This document shows, one piece after another, positions 26,511-35,178 of a stretch of DNA of 64,000 nt. The stretch is from the NCBI RefSeq assembly GCF_008107695.1, contig NZ_VIRG01000053.1:186001-250000 (forward strand), written 5' to 3'. A program made the position numbers and the translations under genes. Position 1 is the stretch's first letter, and each line of letters begins with the position of its first letter. The notes under the pieces are model-generated. The model saw only the letters and a list, made by a program, of their open reading frames with translations. It was not told the origin of the DNA and did no database searches. This DNA is from Stappia sp. BW2. Lineage in GTDB: Bacteria; Pseudomonadota; Alphaproteobacteria; Rhizobiales; Stappiaceae.

Positions 26511-27482
26511 TCAGAGCTGCAACTGATAGGACGCCGGAACGTAGCGGAACCCGCTGCCGTTGGTCTCCACATATCCGACGGCCGGGAACGGCATGTGATA
26601 TCCGACAAAGGGGATCTTGTCGGCGGCCAGCATACCGAAGACGGACTTGCGGGTCGCGGCCGCGCCTTCCTTGTCCATGTCGAAGCGAACTTCCCATTCC
26701 GGATGCGCAAGAGACCACACATAGTGGTTGGCCGTGTCCGCTGTCACGGCAAGCTGTTTGCCGTCGCTCTCCAGCATGTAGATCATGTGACCGGGCGTGT
26801 GCCCTGGGGCAGCCATGGCGGTGACACCGCTTGCCGCGCTGCCACCATCGTCAAGGAAGGTCATCTTTTCCGCCAGCGGCTTGACATGACTTGCCATCAG
26901 CTTGGTGATGCCGTTGGCTTCGGCATCCATCGCTGCCCAGAAGTCATATTCCTTCTGCCCGGTGACGTAGCGCGCATTGGCAAAGGTTGGCGAACCGCCC
27001 TCCATCAGACCGCTGATATGATCGGGGTGCATATGTGTCAGCACCACCACATCCACCTGCTCCGGTGTGTATCCCGCATTTTCCAGCGCAGCGCGCATGT
27101 TGCCCCTGCCCGGACGAGCACCTTCGCCATTGCCGGTATCGAACAGGACCAGCTCGCTGCCCGTGTTGACGAGCGTAGGCGTGAAACTGATCTGGAAATT
27201 GTCGTCAGGCAGGAAATTTTCGGCATTGGTCTCGGAAAAGGTATCCGCATCCACATTCATGGCGAACGTCTTCTGCGGCTCAGCCAGAGTGACCGCCCCG
27301 TCGTGCAATGTCGTGACTTCGAAACCACCGACGGAATAGCGAGCAACCTTTGCCGGCAAAGCGGACTGCTTTTCGGCCGCAGCATGAACCACGCTCGTTC
27401 CGGCGAGGCTCGCTCCGGCAAGCACACCGCCAGCCCCCAGAAGCGCCGCGCGGCGCGTGAGTTCAACTTTGATCTCGGTCAT
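26511..27482 (-). CDS. Tat-exported MBL-fold metallohydrolase
   Basis: The 323-aa protein has a twin-arginine signal (MTEIKVELTRRAALLGAGGV, ending near HAA at about residue 35), so it is exported folded. The metallo-beta-lactamase zinc motif is HMHPDH at residues 150-155, with further metal ligands expected in APGHTPGHM and VGYHMPFPAVG near the end. The substrate is unknown; this subgroup resembles lactonase-like or quorum-quenching-type hydrolases, and enzyme identity should not be taken from the fold alone. I start at the ATG at 27482, with AAGGAG upstream, rather than 50 codons earlier. Confidence 0.88.
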   Translation of the reverse strand: MTEIKVELTRRAALLGAGGVLAGASLAGTSVVHAAAEKQSALPAKVARYSVGGFEVTTLHDGAVTLAEPQKTFAMNVDADTFSETNAENFLPDDNFQISFTPTLVNTGSELVLFDTGNGEGARPGRGNMRAALENAGYTPEQVDVVVLTHMHPDHISGLMEGGSPTFANARYVTGQKEYDFWAAMDAEANGITKLMASHVKPLAEKMTFLDDGGSAASGVTAMAAPGHTPGHMIYMLESDGKQLAVTADTANHYVWSLAHPEWEVRFDMDKEGAAATRKSVFGMLAADKIPFVGYHMPFPAVGYVETNGSGFRYVPASYQLQL

Positions 27483-27722
27483 ATTCCCACTCCTTGCAAT
27501 TCCGATGCATACAAAGTCGCCCTGCAATCGAACACGCCTGGTATCCGGCAGAACGCAAAGCTTACGTCGAAGAAGATGGAATGGTTTCAGGTCCAGACAA
27601 GACCCGGCCGGCATCAGTCGGACGCCCTGCAATATGGAAAAATATAGTATTATTTCAATTACTTATTCGGAAGCGCACAGCAGATCGACACCCCACGCAC
27701 CTTCACGATGGCGTGAAGGAAA
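27483..27722. other. Intergenic region upstream of the MBL gene
   Basis: About 240 bp between the MBL start and the cheR terminator. The first half is AT-rich and should hold the MBL promoter. No gene is seen. Confidence 0.35.
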
Positions 27723-27743
27723 AAGGCGGCCCGTGGCCGCCTT
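27723..27743 (-). terminator. Terminator of the chpT-che cluster
   Basis: AAGGCGGCC (27723-27731) pairs with GGCCGCCTT (27735-27743) around a 3-nt loop, and on the minus strand TTTTTCC follows. It lies about 60 bp past the cheR stop. A second hairpin, CTGCCCG/CGGGCAG at 27778-27797, sits directly after that stop. Confidence 0.85.
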
Positions 27744-27805
27744 CTGAATTGCATTGCTTTGTTGGGGCCTCATTGCCCTGCCCGCTTTAACGGGCAGACG
27801 GGCCT

Positions 27806-28690
27806 TTAACGCCGCAGCCCCAGACCGCCTCCGGCGGCGAGCCGCGGAGTTGCAGCCGATCCGGTCGTTGCCTGGGCCGCCTGCTTCTTCTGGAAGAGGC
27901 CCCGTTTTCCGGCAACAGGCTTGAAGGCATCTGTCAGACCGACCACGGTTTCGGCAGCGCCGAGAACGAGATAGCCGTCGTCCGGCAGGGCTTTTGCCAT
28001 CCTTCCGAGAATTTCCGTCTTGGTGGCCTGATCGAAGTAGATCAAGACGTTACGGCAGAAGATGATGTCGAACTCACCGAGATGAGTGAAGCTTTCCAGA
28101 AGGTTCAGCTTCTTCCACTCGATCATGGCGCGCATGCCGGCATTGATCTGCCACATCTCGCCCTTCTGTTCGAAATACTTCAGCAGCAGCTGGATCGGCA
28201 GACCGCGCTGCACCTCGAACTGGCTGTAGAGACCGGCCTTGGCTTTTTCCAGCACTTCGTTGGAAAGGTCCGTCCCCAGGATCCGGGTACGCCAACCAGC
28301 CATTTTCGCGGCGTCTTCCTTCAGGCAGATCGCCAGGGAATAAGGCTCCTGACCAGTCGAAGCTGCCGCGCACCAGATCTTGATCTGCTTGCGGCTCGCG
28401 CGGCTTTCCAGCAGCGCCGGCAGCATCGTGTCCTTGAAGTGTTCGAACGGGGTCTTGTCGCGGAAGAAGAACGACTCGTTGGTCGTCATCGCTTCAACCA
28501 CTTCGGTTTCCAGTGCCCGGTTGGTGCCGCGCTGAAGCTGCTGAATCACCGCGCTGAGGGTTTCCAGCTTGGAACTGCGTGCGACCGGCAGAAGACGGCT
28601 TTCAACCAGGTACTGCTTGTCGTTGGACAGAACCAGGCCGGAGCGTGTCTTCAGAAAGTTTTTCAGAAACTCGAACTCGCTCGGGGTCAT
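27806..28690 (-). CDS. cheR: Chemotaxis protein methyltransferase CheR
   Basis: The 294-aa SAM-dependent enzyme methylates glutamates of chemoreceptors. It has the helical N-terminal domain (MTPSEFEFLKNFLKTRSGLVL), the stretch MTTNESFFFRDKTPFEHF and the SAM-binding core (IWCAAASTGQEPYSLAI; ILGTDLSNEVLEKAKAGLYS; FDIIFCRNVLIYFD). A Gly/Ala-rich tail ends it. The ATG overlaps the cheB stop by 4 bp (ATGA), so the two are coupled; GGGGAACACGAG gives the ribosome site. It opposes CheB in adaptation. Confidence 0.96.
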   Translation of the reverse strand: MTPSEFEFLKNFLKTRSGLVLSNDKQYLVESRLLPVARSSKLETLSAVIQQLQRGTNRALETEVVEAMTTNESFFFRDKTPFEHFKDTMLPALLESRASRKQIKIWCAAASTGQEPYSLAICLKEDAAKMAGWRTRILGTDLSNEVLEKAKAGLYSQFEVQRGLPIQLLLKYFEQKGEMWQINAGMRAMIEWKKLNLLESFTHLGEFDIIFCRNVLIYFDQATKTEILGRMAKALPDDGYLVLGAAETVVGLTDAFKPVAGKRGLFQKKQAAQATTGSAATPRLAAGGGLGLRR

Positions 28691-29910
28691 CTCGTGTTCC
28701 CCTTCAGAACGCGCGAGATCTTCGGGCCGATCTCCTTCAAGGGTAGAATTTCGCTGCAAACGCCCGTTTGTGCAGCTGCGCCTGGCATACCCCAGACCAC
28801 GCTGGTGGCTTCGTCCTGCGTAATCACGCTGCCGCCACCCGCTGCAATGGTTTTGACGCCGTCGGCACCGTCGTGTCCCATCCCGGTCAGGATGACGGCA
28901 AGACTTGCCGAACCGAACACCTTGGAGACACTGTCGAACAAGGGGTCGACGGCAGGCTTGCAGAAATTCACGGGAGGTCCGTCCGTCAGCCGGATTTTGG
29001 CTGCGCTGCCGTCCTTCTCCACGATCATGTGCTTGCCGCCAGGTGCGACATAGATATTGCCGGGCTTCAGCACTTCGCCATCCTCGCCTTCCTTGGCCGG
29101 ACGCAGGGCAGCCTTGCCCATATGTTCAGCCAAAATGGCGGTAAAGGTTGGCGGCATGTGCTGGGTGATGACCACTGGCACATCGTTCATTGCCGTACCC
29201 ACTTCACGCATGACTTCCTGCAGAGCCTGCGGACCGCCCGTGGACGAGCCGATAGCGAGGATGCGCGGACGCGCGGTTGAATACGGACGGGTCTGGTACC
29301 TGACCGCCCCGGCAGCAGCGCCCGCCGGTTGCCCGGCCCCTCGAAAGCTTGCCCGCGTATCGGTTGCAGGGCGCGCAGGGACAGGACTGGCCGACTGTGC
29401 GGTGCGGCCGGCGCTGGTTTCCGCACGCATGGTGCGTACCGGCCCGCGCATGCGCAGGGCACGCGCACCAAGCGCCTTGACCTTTTCAATCAGCTCGCGG
29501 CGGAAATCGACGGAAGTCGTGACCTCGGAGTTCGATTCCGGCTTCGGCACATAGTCCGCAGCCCCCAGCGACAGAGCCTTCAAGCTGATCTCCGCGTTGC
29601 GGCGGGTCAGCGTGGAAGCCATGATCACGATGAGATCGCGCTTCTTAGCCAGCATGAGCGGCAAGGCCGTCATGCCATCCATTTCCGGCATCTCGATATC
29701 GAGAACGACGACGTCAGGATTGCTTTTTTCGATATCTTCTACAGCAAGCTTGCCGTTGCGGTGCGAGCTGACGACTTTCAGACTTTTGTCTTCACCGAGC
29801 CAGCGTGTCAGAAGGCCGCGGATGACGACGGCGTCATCTACAACCATGACCTTGATGGGATCGCTGCCCGGACTCGTGCCCGCAGTTATGCTTCTTTGCG
29901 CAAACGCCAT
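28687..29910 (-). CDS. cheB: Chemotaxis glutamate methylesterase CheB
   Basis: The 407-aa protein has an N-terminal receiver (phospho-acceptor Asp71 in VVVLDIEMPEMDG; Lys in DYVPKPES), a long Ala/Arg/Pro linker (about 140-205), and a C-terminal methylesterase domain (ILAIGSSTGGPQAL with the catalytic Ser, ITQHMPPTFT with His, LTGMGHDGADG with Asp). It removes methyl groups from chemoreceptors when phosphorylated by CheA. The linker is longer than in enteric CheB. Confidence 0.96.
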   Translation of the reverse strand: MAFAQRSITAGTSPGSDPIKVMVVDDAVVIRGLLTRWLGEDKSLKVVSSHRNGKLAVEDIEKSNPDVVVLDIEMPEMDGMTALPLMLAKKRDLIVIMASTLTRRNAEISLKALSLGAADYVPKPESNSEVTTSVDFRRELIEKVKALGARALRMRGPVRTMRAETSAGRTAQSASPVPARPATDTRASFRGAGQPAGAAAGAVRYQTRPYSTARPRILAIGSSTGGPQALQEVMREVGTAMNDVPVVITQHMPPTFTAILAEHMGKAALRPAKEGEDGEVLKPGNIYVAPGGKHMIVEKDGSAAKIRLTDGPPVNFCKPAVDPLFDSVSKVFGSASLAVILTGMGHDGADGVKTIAAGGGSVITQDEATSVVWGMPGAAAQTGVCSEILPLKEIGPKISRVLKGNTR

Positions 29911-29930
29911 TTAGACTGCCCAACTCGAAA

Positions 29931-30296
29931 CTAGATAAGACCGACTTCCTGAAACTTGGCTTCCACGATTTCGCGGTCGAACGGTTTCATGATGTACTCG
30001 TTGGCTCCGGCACGGATGGCCCGGGCAATGTGAGCGACATCGTTTTCAGTGGTACAGAATACGACAATCGGGTTTTCACCGCCCTCTTCCGCACGCAGGC
30101 TGGTCAGGAATTCAAGACCGTCCATGACGGGCATGTTCCAGTCCAGCAGGATTGCGTCCGGCATTGTCTTGCGACATTCGTCAAGCGCCTGCTGGCCGTC
30201 TTCCGCTTCGGTAATCTCGAAATTCATATCCTCGAGTATGCGGCGAGCCACCTTTCGGATGACACTTGAGTCATCGACTACGAGGCACTGTTTCAT
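29931..30296 (-). CDS. cheY: CheY-like single-domain response regulator
   Basis: The 121-aa receiver has the acidic pair in CLVVDDSSVIRKVARRIL, phospho-acceptor Asp52 (ILLDWNMPVMDGLEF), a Thr in VVFCTTENDVAHI and Lys in EYIMKPFDREI. It should carry phosphate from CheA to the flagellar motor or act as a sink. Short stand-alone receivers of this VARRIL/PMDGLEF type are the usual partner in alphaproteobacterial che clusters. The ATG at 30296 has GGAG 9 nt upstream; a GTG five codons earlier is less likely. Confidence 0.9.
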   Translation of the reverse strand: MKQCLVVDDSSVIRKVARRILEDMNFEITEAEDGQQALDECRKTMPDAILLDWNMPVMDGLEFLTSLRAEEGGENPIVVFCTTENDVAHIARAIRAGANEYIMKPFDREIVEAKFQEVGLI

Positions 30297-30332
30297 CAGG
30301 CTTAACTCCACTCAGTAGCCATTGTGGCCTTG

Positions 30333-30824
30333 TTACGCTGCAGCCATGGGTTCGGTGAACATCGCGCCAAGCAGACGGTCGACATCCAGAATGACCATCA
30401 GACGGCCGTCCAGGCGATGCACGCCTCCGGAAATCTCGGCCCAGCGGCGGTCCAGGTTCGACGGATTTGGCTCCGCAGATGCGGACGACAGCGTCAGAAC
30501 CTCACCAACCGTGTCGATGACAAGGCCGTAGCTTTCGTGCTTGTACTCGATGCCAACGGCCATCATCTGACCCTCCTGCAAAGGAGGCAGATGCAGGCGG
30601 CGGCGCATGTTGATCGCGGTGACGATGCGTCCGCGAAGGTTCAGGACACCCTGAACCTCGGGAGCGGACATCGGCACGCGTGTCACGCTTTCCGGAACGA
30701 ACACATCATGTACCTGGGAAATTGGCAGACCGAACAACTGGCCGCCGATGACCACGGTTACATACTGGATCATGTCACTTGCGGATTTTTGCTCCGCGTT
30801 GAGTTTGTGTTCCAGCACAGTCAT
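30333..30824 (-). CDS. cheW: Chemotaxis adaptor CheW
   Basis: The 163-aa protein has one CheW SH3-like domain: YVTVVIGGQLFGLPISQVHDVFVP, APEVQGVLNLRGRIVTAINMR and YGLVIDTVGEVLTL. It couples chemoreceptor arrays to CheA. Its ATG overlaps the cheA stop by 4 bp, which supports stoichiometric production with CheA. Upstream of it CheA itself contains two CheW-like domains. Confidence 0.95.
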   Translation of the reverse strand: MTVLEHKLNAEQKSASDMIQYVTVVIGGQLFGLPISQVHDVFVPESVTRVPMSAPEVQGVLNLRGRIVTAINMRRRLHLPPLQEGQMMAVGIEYKHESYGLVIDTVGEVLTLSSASAEPNPSNLDRRWAEISGGVHRLDGRLMVILDVDRLLGAMFTEPMAAA

Positions 30825-33607
30825 GCTGCAGCTCCCATTTCACCGGAGAAGACGTCTTTCAGGGCGGCAATCAGGCCCGGACGGTCGAATTTGGCGACAT
30901 AGTCGTCAAAGCCCGCCTGACGGCCGCGTTCGATCGAAGCCGGCGTCACCATGGACGACAGGGCCAGGATCGGAATGTTGCGGAACCGGGGATCGCGGCG
31001 CAGCGATTCACAGAACTCGAAACCGTTGATTTCCGGCATTTCGATGTCACTGACGATCGCATGGAACTTGTCGCCGTTTTCCAGAAGGTCGAACGCCTGA
31101 TGCGGACCGGTACAGGTGGTCACATCATAGCCGGCCGCCTTCAGAACCGGTGACAGCATGTTGCGGAAGAAGGACGAGTCATCCACGAAGAGTACCTTCT
31201 TGGTGAGCGCCTCGATGTCCATTTCCTTGCGCATGAACCAGTCTTCAAAGGCCTGCGGCAGATAGTAGCCGAGGTCGATGATTTCGGTTGCACGTTCCTT
31301 GACCACGGCGGAGCCGAGGATGCCAGGACGTTCCGAACCGACTTCGATGTTCATGCGGTCCTCGACAATGTCGACGATCTCGTCGACCACGAGGCCCATG
31401 GAGCGGCCCGCATCGGAGAACACCAGCATCGGCTGGGTGCCTTCCGTCTTGTGGCAGTCGCCTTCGTTCAGATACACGAGCGGCATGAGAGAGCCGCGGT
31501 ACTGGACCAGATCCCGGCCGTTTGACCGTTCGATCTTGGAGACTTCGAATTCCTCCAGGCGCGTGACCAGCGACAGTGGCACGGCCTTCGGTTCCGGCGC
31601 ACCGGCACGGAACAGCAGCAGCGAGATCGAGCTCTGGCCCGAAACGGCGCGGCTCTGCAGGTCTTCGTGTTCGTCTTCCTGGTTCTCGGTAACCGCACTC
31701 GACGCATGGCTTGCCATGGCACCGGCGATCCCGTTCGGGTCGATGATCATGATCACCGAGCCGTCGCCCAGGATGGTGTTGCCGGAGAACATGCCGAGGT
31801 TGCGCAGCATGGTCGACATCGGCTTGACCACGATTTCCTCCGTATGGAAGACACCGTCGACAACCACGCCGAATGTCTGGCTGCCCACCTGCATGACAAC
31901 GATGAAGCCGTTGTCCGCATCGATGGCCTCGTCCGCGTTTTCGCCCTCATAGATGCCGAGGAGCTGGGACAGATGCACCAGTGGCAGCAGCTTGTTGCGC
32001 AGGCGCAGAACCGGGGTGTCCTTGATACGCTCTATACGGTGTTCCGAATTGGTCTGTACGCGGACCAGTTCGACAACGGAAAGCTGCGGTATCGCAAACC
32101 GGTCGCCGCCGGCTTCGACGATCAGCGTCGAAACGATGGCAAGCGTCAGCGGGATCTTGATGATGAAGCTCGAGCCCTTGCCCTGTGTAGAGCGCAGGTC
32201 GACCGTACCGCCGATCAGTTCGATGTTGTTGCGAACCACGTCCATGCCGACACCGCGGCCGGACACGCTGGTGACCTTGGCAGCCGTGGAGAACCCGGCC
32301 GCGAAGATGAACTTGTGGATCTGGGCGTCCGTCATCTTGTCGACTTCGGCTTCCGACGCCAGGCCGCGTTCCACGACCTTTGCCTTCACCCTCTCGACGT
32401 CGATGCCCTTACCATCATCACGAACTTCGATGATGATGTGGCCGCCTTCATGATAGGCCGCCAGGGTAATGGTACCCTTTTCCGCCTTGCCTGCTGCACG
32501 GCGTTCGTCCGGACGCTCCAGACCATGGTCGGCCGAGTTGCGGACCATGTGCGTGAGCGGATCCTTGATCATCTCGAGAACCTGGCGGTCCAGTTCGGTA
32601 TCCGCACCGATCATTTCCAGTTCGATCGGTTTTTCAAGTTCCTGGCTGAGATCGCGAACGATACGCGGCAGTTTCTGCCAGGCGTTGCCGATGGGCTGCA
32701 TGCGCGTCGCCATGACGCCTTCCTGCAGTTCGGCAGTGACGTTCGACAGGCGCTGCAACGGCACCTTGAATTCGCTGTCCTCGTGGCGGCGCACGATTTC
32801 CAGAAGCTGGTTCCGGGTCAGCACCAGTTCGGACACCATGGTCATCAGGTGTTCGAGCGTGTCGACTGCTACGCGGATGCTCTGGTTGGAAACACCACCG
32901 CCGGAAGCTTTCTTTTCGCCGCCTTCGCCAGCTGCCTTCGCCTGTGGCTTGGCTGCCACCTTGGCTTCGGCCTTGACCGCAACGGGAGCGGGCTCGGGCT
33001 CTTCGACTTCGTCGACGATTTCTTCTGCTTCCGGGACTTCCGGCTCAACGACGTCGACTTCAACTTCGGTTTCGCGGAAGGCGCGCTCAAGTTCGTCCAG
33101 CGACACTTCGCCCGGACGGAGCGGACGCTCCAGAGCTTGCTCGGCCGAAGCGTCCTCTTCAGGCGCTTCCGGCTCGGCATCTGCCACCGGAGCTTCCTCG
33201 GCAGCCGCACCACCCTTCATGGCAGCGTCAGCTTTCGCGGACATTTCTTCCAGTTGGCCGATCAGCTCGCTGTCGTCGCCTTGCGGCTCTTCGCCTTCAG
33301 CAGCTTCCAGTTCTCCCAGAATGTCCTTGATCTGATCGATCGAGGTCAGAATGAGGGAAACGGCTTCTTGCGTGACAGGAGCACCGTCGCGGAATTTCCC
33401 CATGAGGGTTTCAGCCGCGTGCGCAATACCTTCAAGGCGGGGAAGGCCCAGGAAGCCACAGGTGCCCTTGATAGTGTGCACCAAGCGGAAAATGTTATCT
33501 AGGATAGTGGCGTTGTTCGGTTCCTGCTCGAACTTTACGAGCTCAACATCAACAACATCGAGACTCTCATTGGTCTCTGTAATGAATTCCCTGAGGAGGT
33601 CGTCCAT
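30821..33607 (-). CDS. cheA: Hybrid chemotaxis histidine kinase CheA with two CheW-like domains and a C-terminal receiver
   Basis: The 928-aa kinase has, in order: an HPt domain (His44 in RLVHTIKGTCGF), a long acidic Ala/Pro/Glu linker (about 105-235) without a recognisable P2 CheY-binding domain, a dimerisation helix pair (about 240-305), the HATPase (N box MIKDPLTHMVRNSADHG near 345-361; GRGVGMD near 450), a first CheW-like domain (about 490-630), a second (about 657-790) and a receiver (about 803-925, Asp854 in IVSDIEMPEINGF, Lys906). Classical CheA ends after one CheW domain at about 650-700 aa, so this is an extended hybrid. It is downstream of chpT and heads cheA-W-Y-B-R. Confidence 0.95.
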   Translation of the reverse strand: MDDLLREFITETNESLDVVDVELVKFEQEPNNATILDNIFRLVHTIKGTCGFLGLPRLEGIAHAAETLMGKFRDGAPVTQEAVSLILTSIDQIKDILGELEAAEGEEPQGDDSELIGQLEEMSAKADAAMKGGAAAEEAPVADAEPEAPEEDASAEQALERPLRPGEVSLDELERAFRETEVEVDVVEPEVPEAEEIVDEVEEPEPAPVAVKAEAKVAAKPQAKAAGEGGEKKASGGGVSNQSIRVAVDTLEHLMTMVSELVLTRNQLLEIVRRHEDSEFKVPLQRLSNVTAELQEGVMATRMQPIGNAWQKLPRIVRDLSQELEKPIELEMIGADTELDRQVLEMIKDPLTHMVRNSADHGLERPDERRAAGKAEKGTITLAAYHEGGHIIIEVRDDGKGIDVERVKAKVVERGLASEAEVDKMTDAQIHKFIFAAGFSTAAKVTSVSGRGVGMDVVRNNIELIGGTVDLRSTQGKGSSFIIKIPLTLAIVSTLIVEAGGDRFAIPQLSVVELVRVQTNSEHRIERIKDTPVLRLRNKLLPLVHLSQLLGIYEGENADEAIDADNGFIVVMQVGSQTFGVVVDGVFHTEEIVVKPMSTMLRNLGMFSGNTILGDGSVIMIIDPNGIAGAMASHASSAVTENQEDEHEDLQSRAVSGQSSISLLLFRAGAPEPKAVPLSLVTRLEEFEVSKIERSNGRDLVQYRGSLMPLVYLNEGDCHKTEGTQPMLVFSDAGRSMGLVVDEIVDIVEDRMNIEVGSERPGILGSAVVKERATEIIDLGYYLPQAFEDWFMRKEMDIEALTKKVLFVDDSSFFRNMLSPVLKAAGYDVTTCTGPHQAFDLLENGDKFHAIVSDIEMPEINGFEFCESLRRDPRFRNIPILALSSMVTPASIERGRQAGFDDYVAKFDRPGLIAALKDVFSGEMGAAA

Positions 33608-33741
33608 GGCCTGCTCTCACCCGACTTGTTACTGGTTCCGCACCCCAAAAGGGATGTCTGGACCGAGAAGTCCATGAGAGCTAGGTTGACGGCAAACAGT
33701 TAAGATACGCTGAAGCGGATGGAGTCTTTTGAAGGGCTTTT

Positions 33742-34434
33742 TTATTCTGCCAGAAGAGCCGTTATTTTTACCAACTCTTCTTGTTTATCTATCGTTAATA
33801 CCATTCCGCATTCGCGGGCCAGCAGCAACGTGTAGATTGGCTGTACGGAATGCGCATCAACCCGCTCGGGCTCTTCGCCACTAAGGGTTTCCTTCATTCC
33901 GAGAGGAATGCGCGGATTGAGACCGCTGGCCTGGAGCGTGAAGGTGGGCGATTGCGGGTCGCCTTCCATTTCAACCTTGATTTCGCCACCACGCGGAACG
34001 CACTGGTTGGCGATAAGGATCAAATTAAGAAGTAGTTTTACGTAATTTTTCGGCATCAGGTGCCGGGACAATTGCCAATTTAAGTCGGATTTTTCATTTT
34101 CCATGAACCCGCTCGCAACGACCTGAGCATCCCCGAGGTCGATTTCGGCACCTGCGGAGCCGGCTGCCCCGAAGGCAAGACGGGCGAACTGCAGTTTGGC
34201 CGAAGCCTGGCGCGCGCTTTTGCGGATGAGGTCCATGGCGAATTCGCGCATGTCCTCCGACCCTTCCTCGTCCAGCACTTCCAACCCGTTGGTTATCGCA
34301 CCGACAGGCGAAATGATGTCATGGCAGACGCGGCTGGCCACCAAGGCGGCAAGATCAAGAGAGGAAAGCTCTTTAAGTGCAGACATGGCGTTTTGAGGCT
34401 CTTCTTGAGGAGGCTGCGGAAACTGATTCGACAT
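33742..34434 (-). CDS. chpT: Histidine phosphotransferase ChpT
   Basis: The 230-aa protein matches ChpT, a dimeric phosphotransferase that takes phosphate from the hybrid kinase CckA and gives it to CtrA and CpdR. The phospho-site helix is ALVASRVCHDIISPVGAITNG, followed by EDMREFAMDLIRKSARQASAKLQFARLAFGA; the degenerate ATPase-like domain has LMPKNYVKLLLNLILIANQCVPRGG. I use the ATG at 34434; one at 34386 is equally plausible, and neither has a strong ribosome site. It precedes cheA by 134 bp on the same strand. CckA is not in the window. Confidence 0.92.
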   Translation of the reverse strand: MSNQFPQPPQEEPQNAMSALKELSSLDLAALVASRVCHDIISPVGAITNGLEVLDEEGSEDMREFAMDLIRKSARQASAKLQFARLAFGAAGSAGAEIDLGDAQVVASGFMENEKSDLNWQLSRHLMPKNYVKLLLNLILIANQCVPRGGEIKVEMEGDPQSPTFTLQASGLNPRIPLGMKETLSGEEPERVDAHSVQPIYTLLLARECGMVLTIDKQEELVKITALLAE

Positions 34435-34569
34435 AGTGGACGCAAGCGTTACACATCCTCGCGGCGGCTGCCAAGACAACGGTGGGCCGCAATCCGTATC
34501 ATCCAGATGAAAATTTGCCCCGAAATCCGCCTTTTCCGGCCCCTGCATGCGGTTTGACCGAGCGCCTGT

Positions 34570-35055
34570 CTACCGCAGGGGTACGCAACCGACCCGTTCG
34601 GCATTGTCCTGCGCTGCCGTCATCAACTGGCTGCCGTTGACGACGAACAGGAACCGGTTGACCACCGAATGGAAAAACACCAGGCGGCGGTCGACAATGG
34701 CATAGATGAACGGATTGCCAGCTGTTGCAAAGCCTTCGGACAGCGCGTGCGCGCCACAGCCGGCAAACAGCGGCGCATAGGCGTCAGGATCGCGCTTGAA
34801 AGCGGCAAGATTGCCTTGATTGACGAAGATCCATTCGGTGCCGCCCCATTTGAGGGTGTGCTCCCGCTTGCCCTTGCGCGGATACCCGTCAACGAAATAA
34901 CTCACAGGGTCATGGCCGCCCAGGGCGTATCCGGTGATCGGATCTGGAACAAAAACCTGGGGACGTGCCAAGGCTTTCCCCGCAAATTGACAGAAGAGCA
35001 GGATCAATACAGCGCAAAGACATAACCTTGTCTTTTTTTGAGGCCAGCTTTCCAT
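34570..35055 (-). CDS. Secreted YHS domain protein
   Basis: The 161-aa product has an N-terminal signal/anchor (RLCLCAVLILLFCQFAGKALA, about residues 10-30). Residues about 38-105 look like a YHS domain: ITGYALGGHDPVSYFVDGYP, then EWIFVNQGNLAAFKRDPDAYAPLFAGCGAHAL. YHS domains occur in metal-handling and oxidoreductase-linked proteins, but the periplasmic role here is unknown. It ends in MTAAQDNAERVGCVPLR with a lone cysteine. It is divergent from eipA. Confidence 0.8.
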   Translation of the reverse strand: MESWPQKKTRLCLCAVLILLFCQFAGKALARPQVFVPDPITGYALGGHDPVSYFVDGYPRKGKREHTLKWGGTEWIFVNQGNLAAFKRDPDAYAPLFAGCGAHALSEGFATAGNPFIYAIVDRRLVFFHSVVNRFLFVVNGSQLMTAAQDNAERVGCVPLR

Positions 35056-35178
35056 CGATTCGGCTTATGTAGGGTGCACCATCTCATGCGAATCAGCATG
35101 ATATCGCATCAGTTTAACATTGCGGCCTGACCGAACGGCAACAATCGGCGCGGCCAAGAAACTTTGGGAGAATATCGA

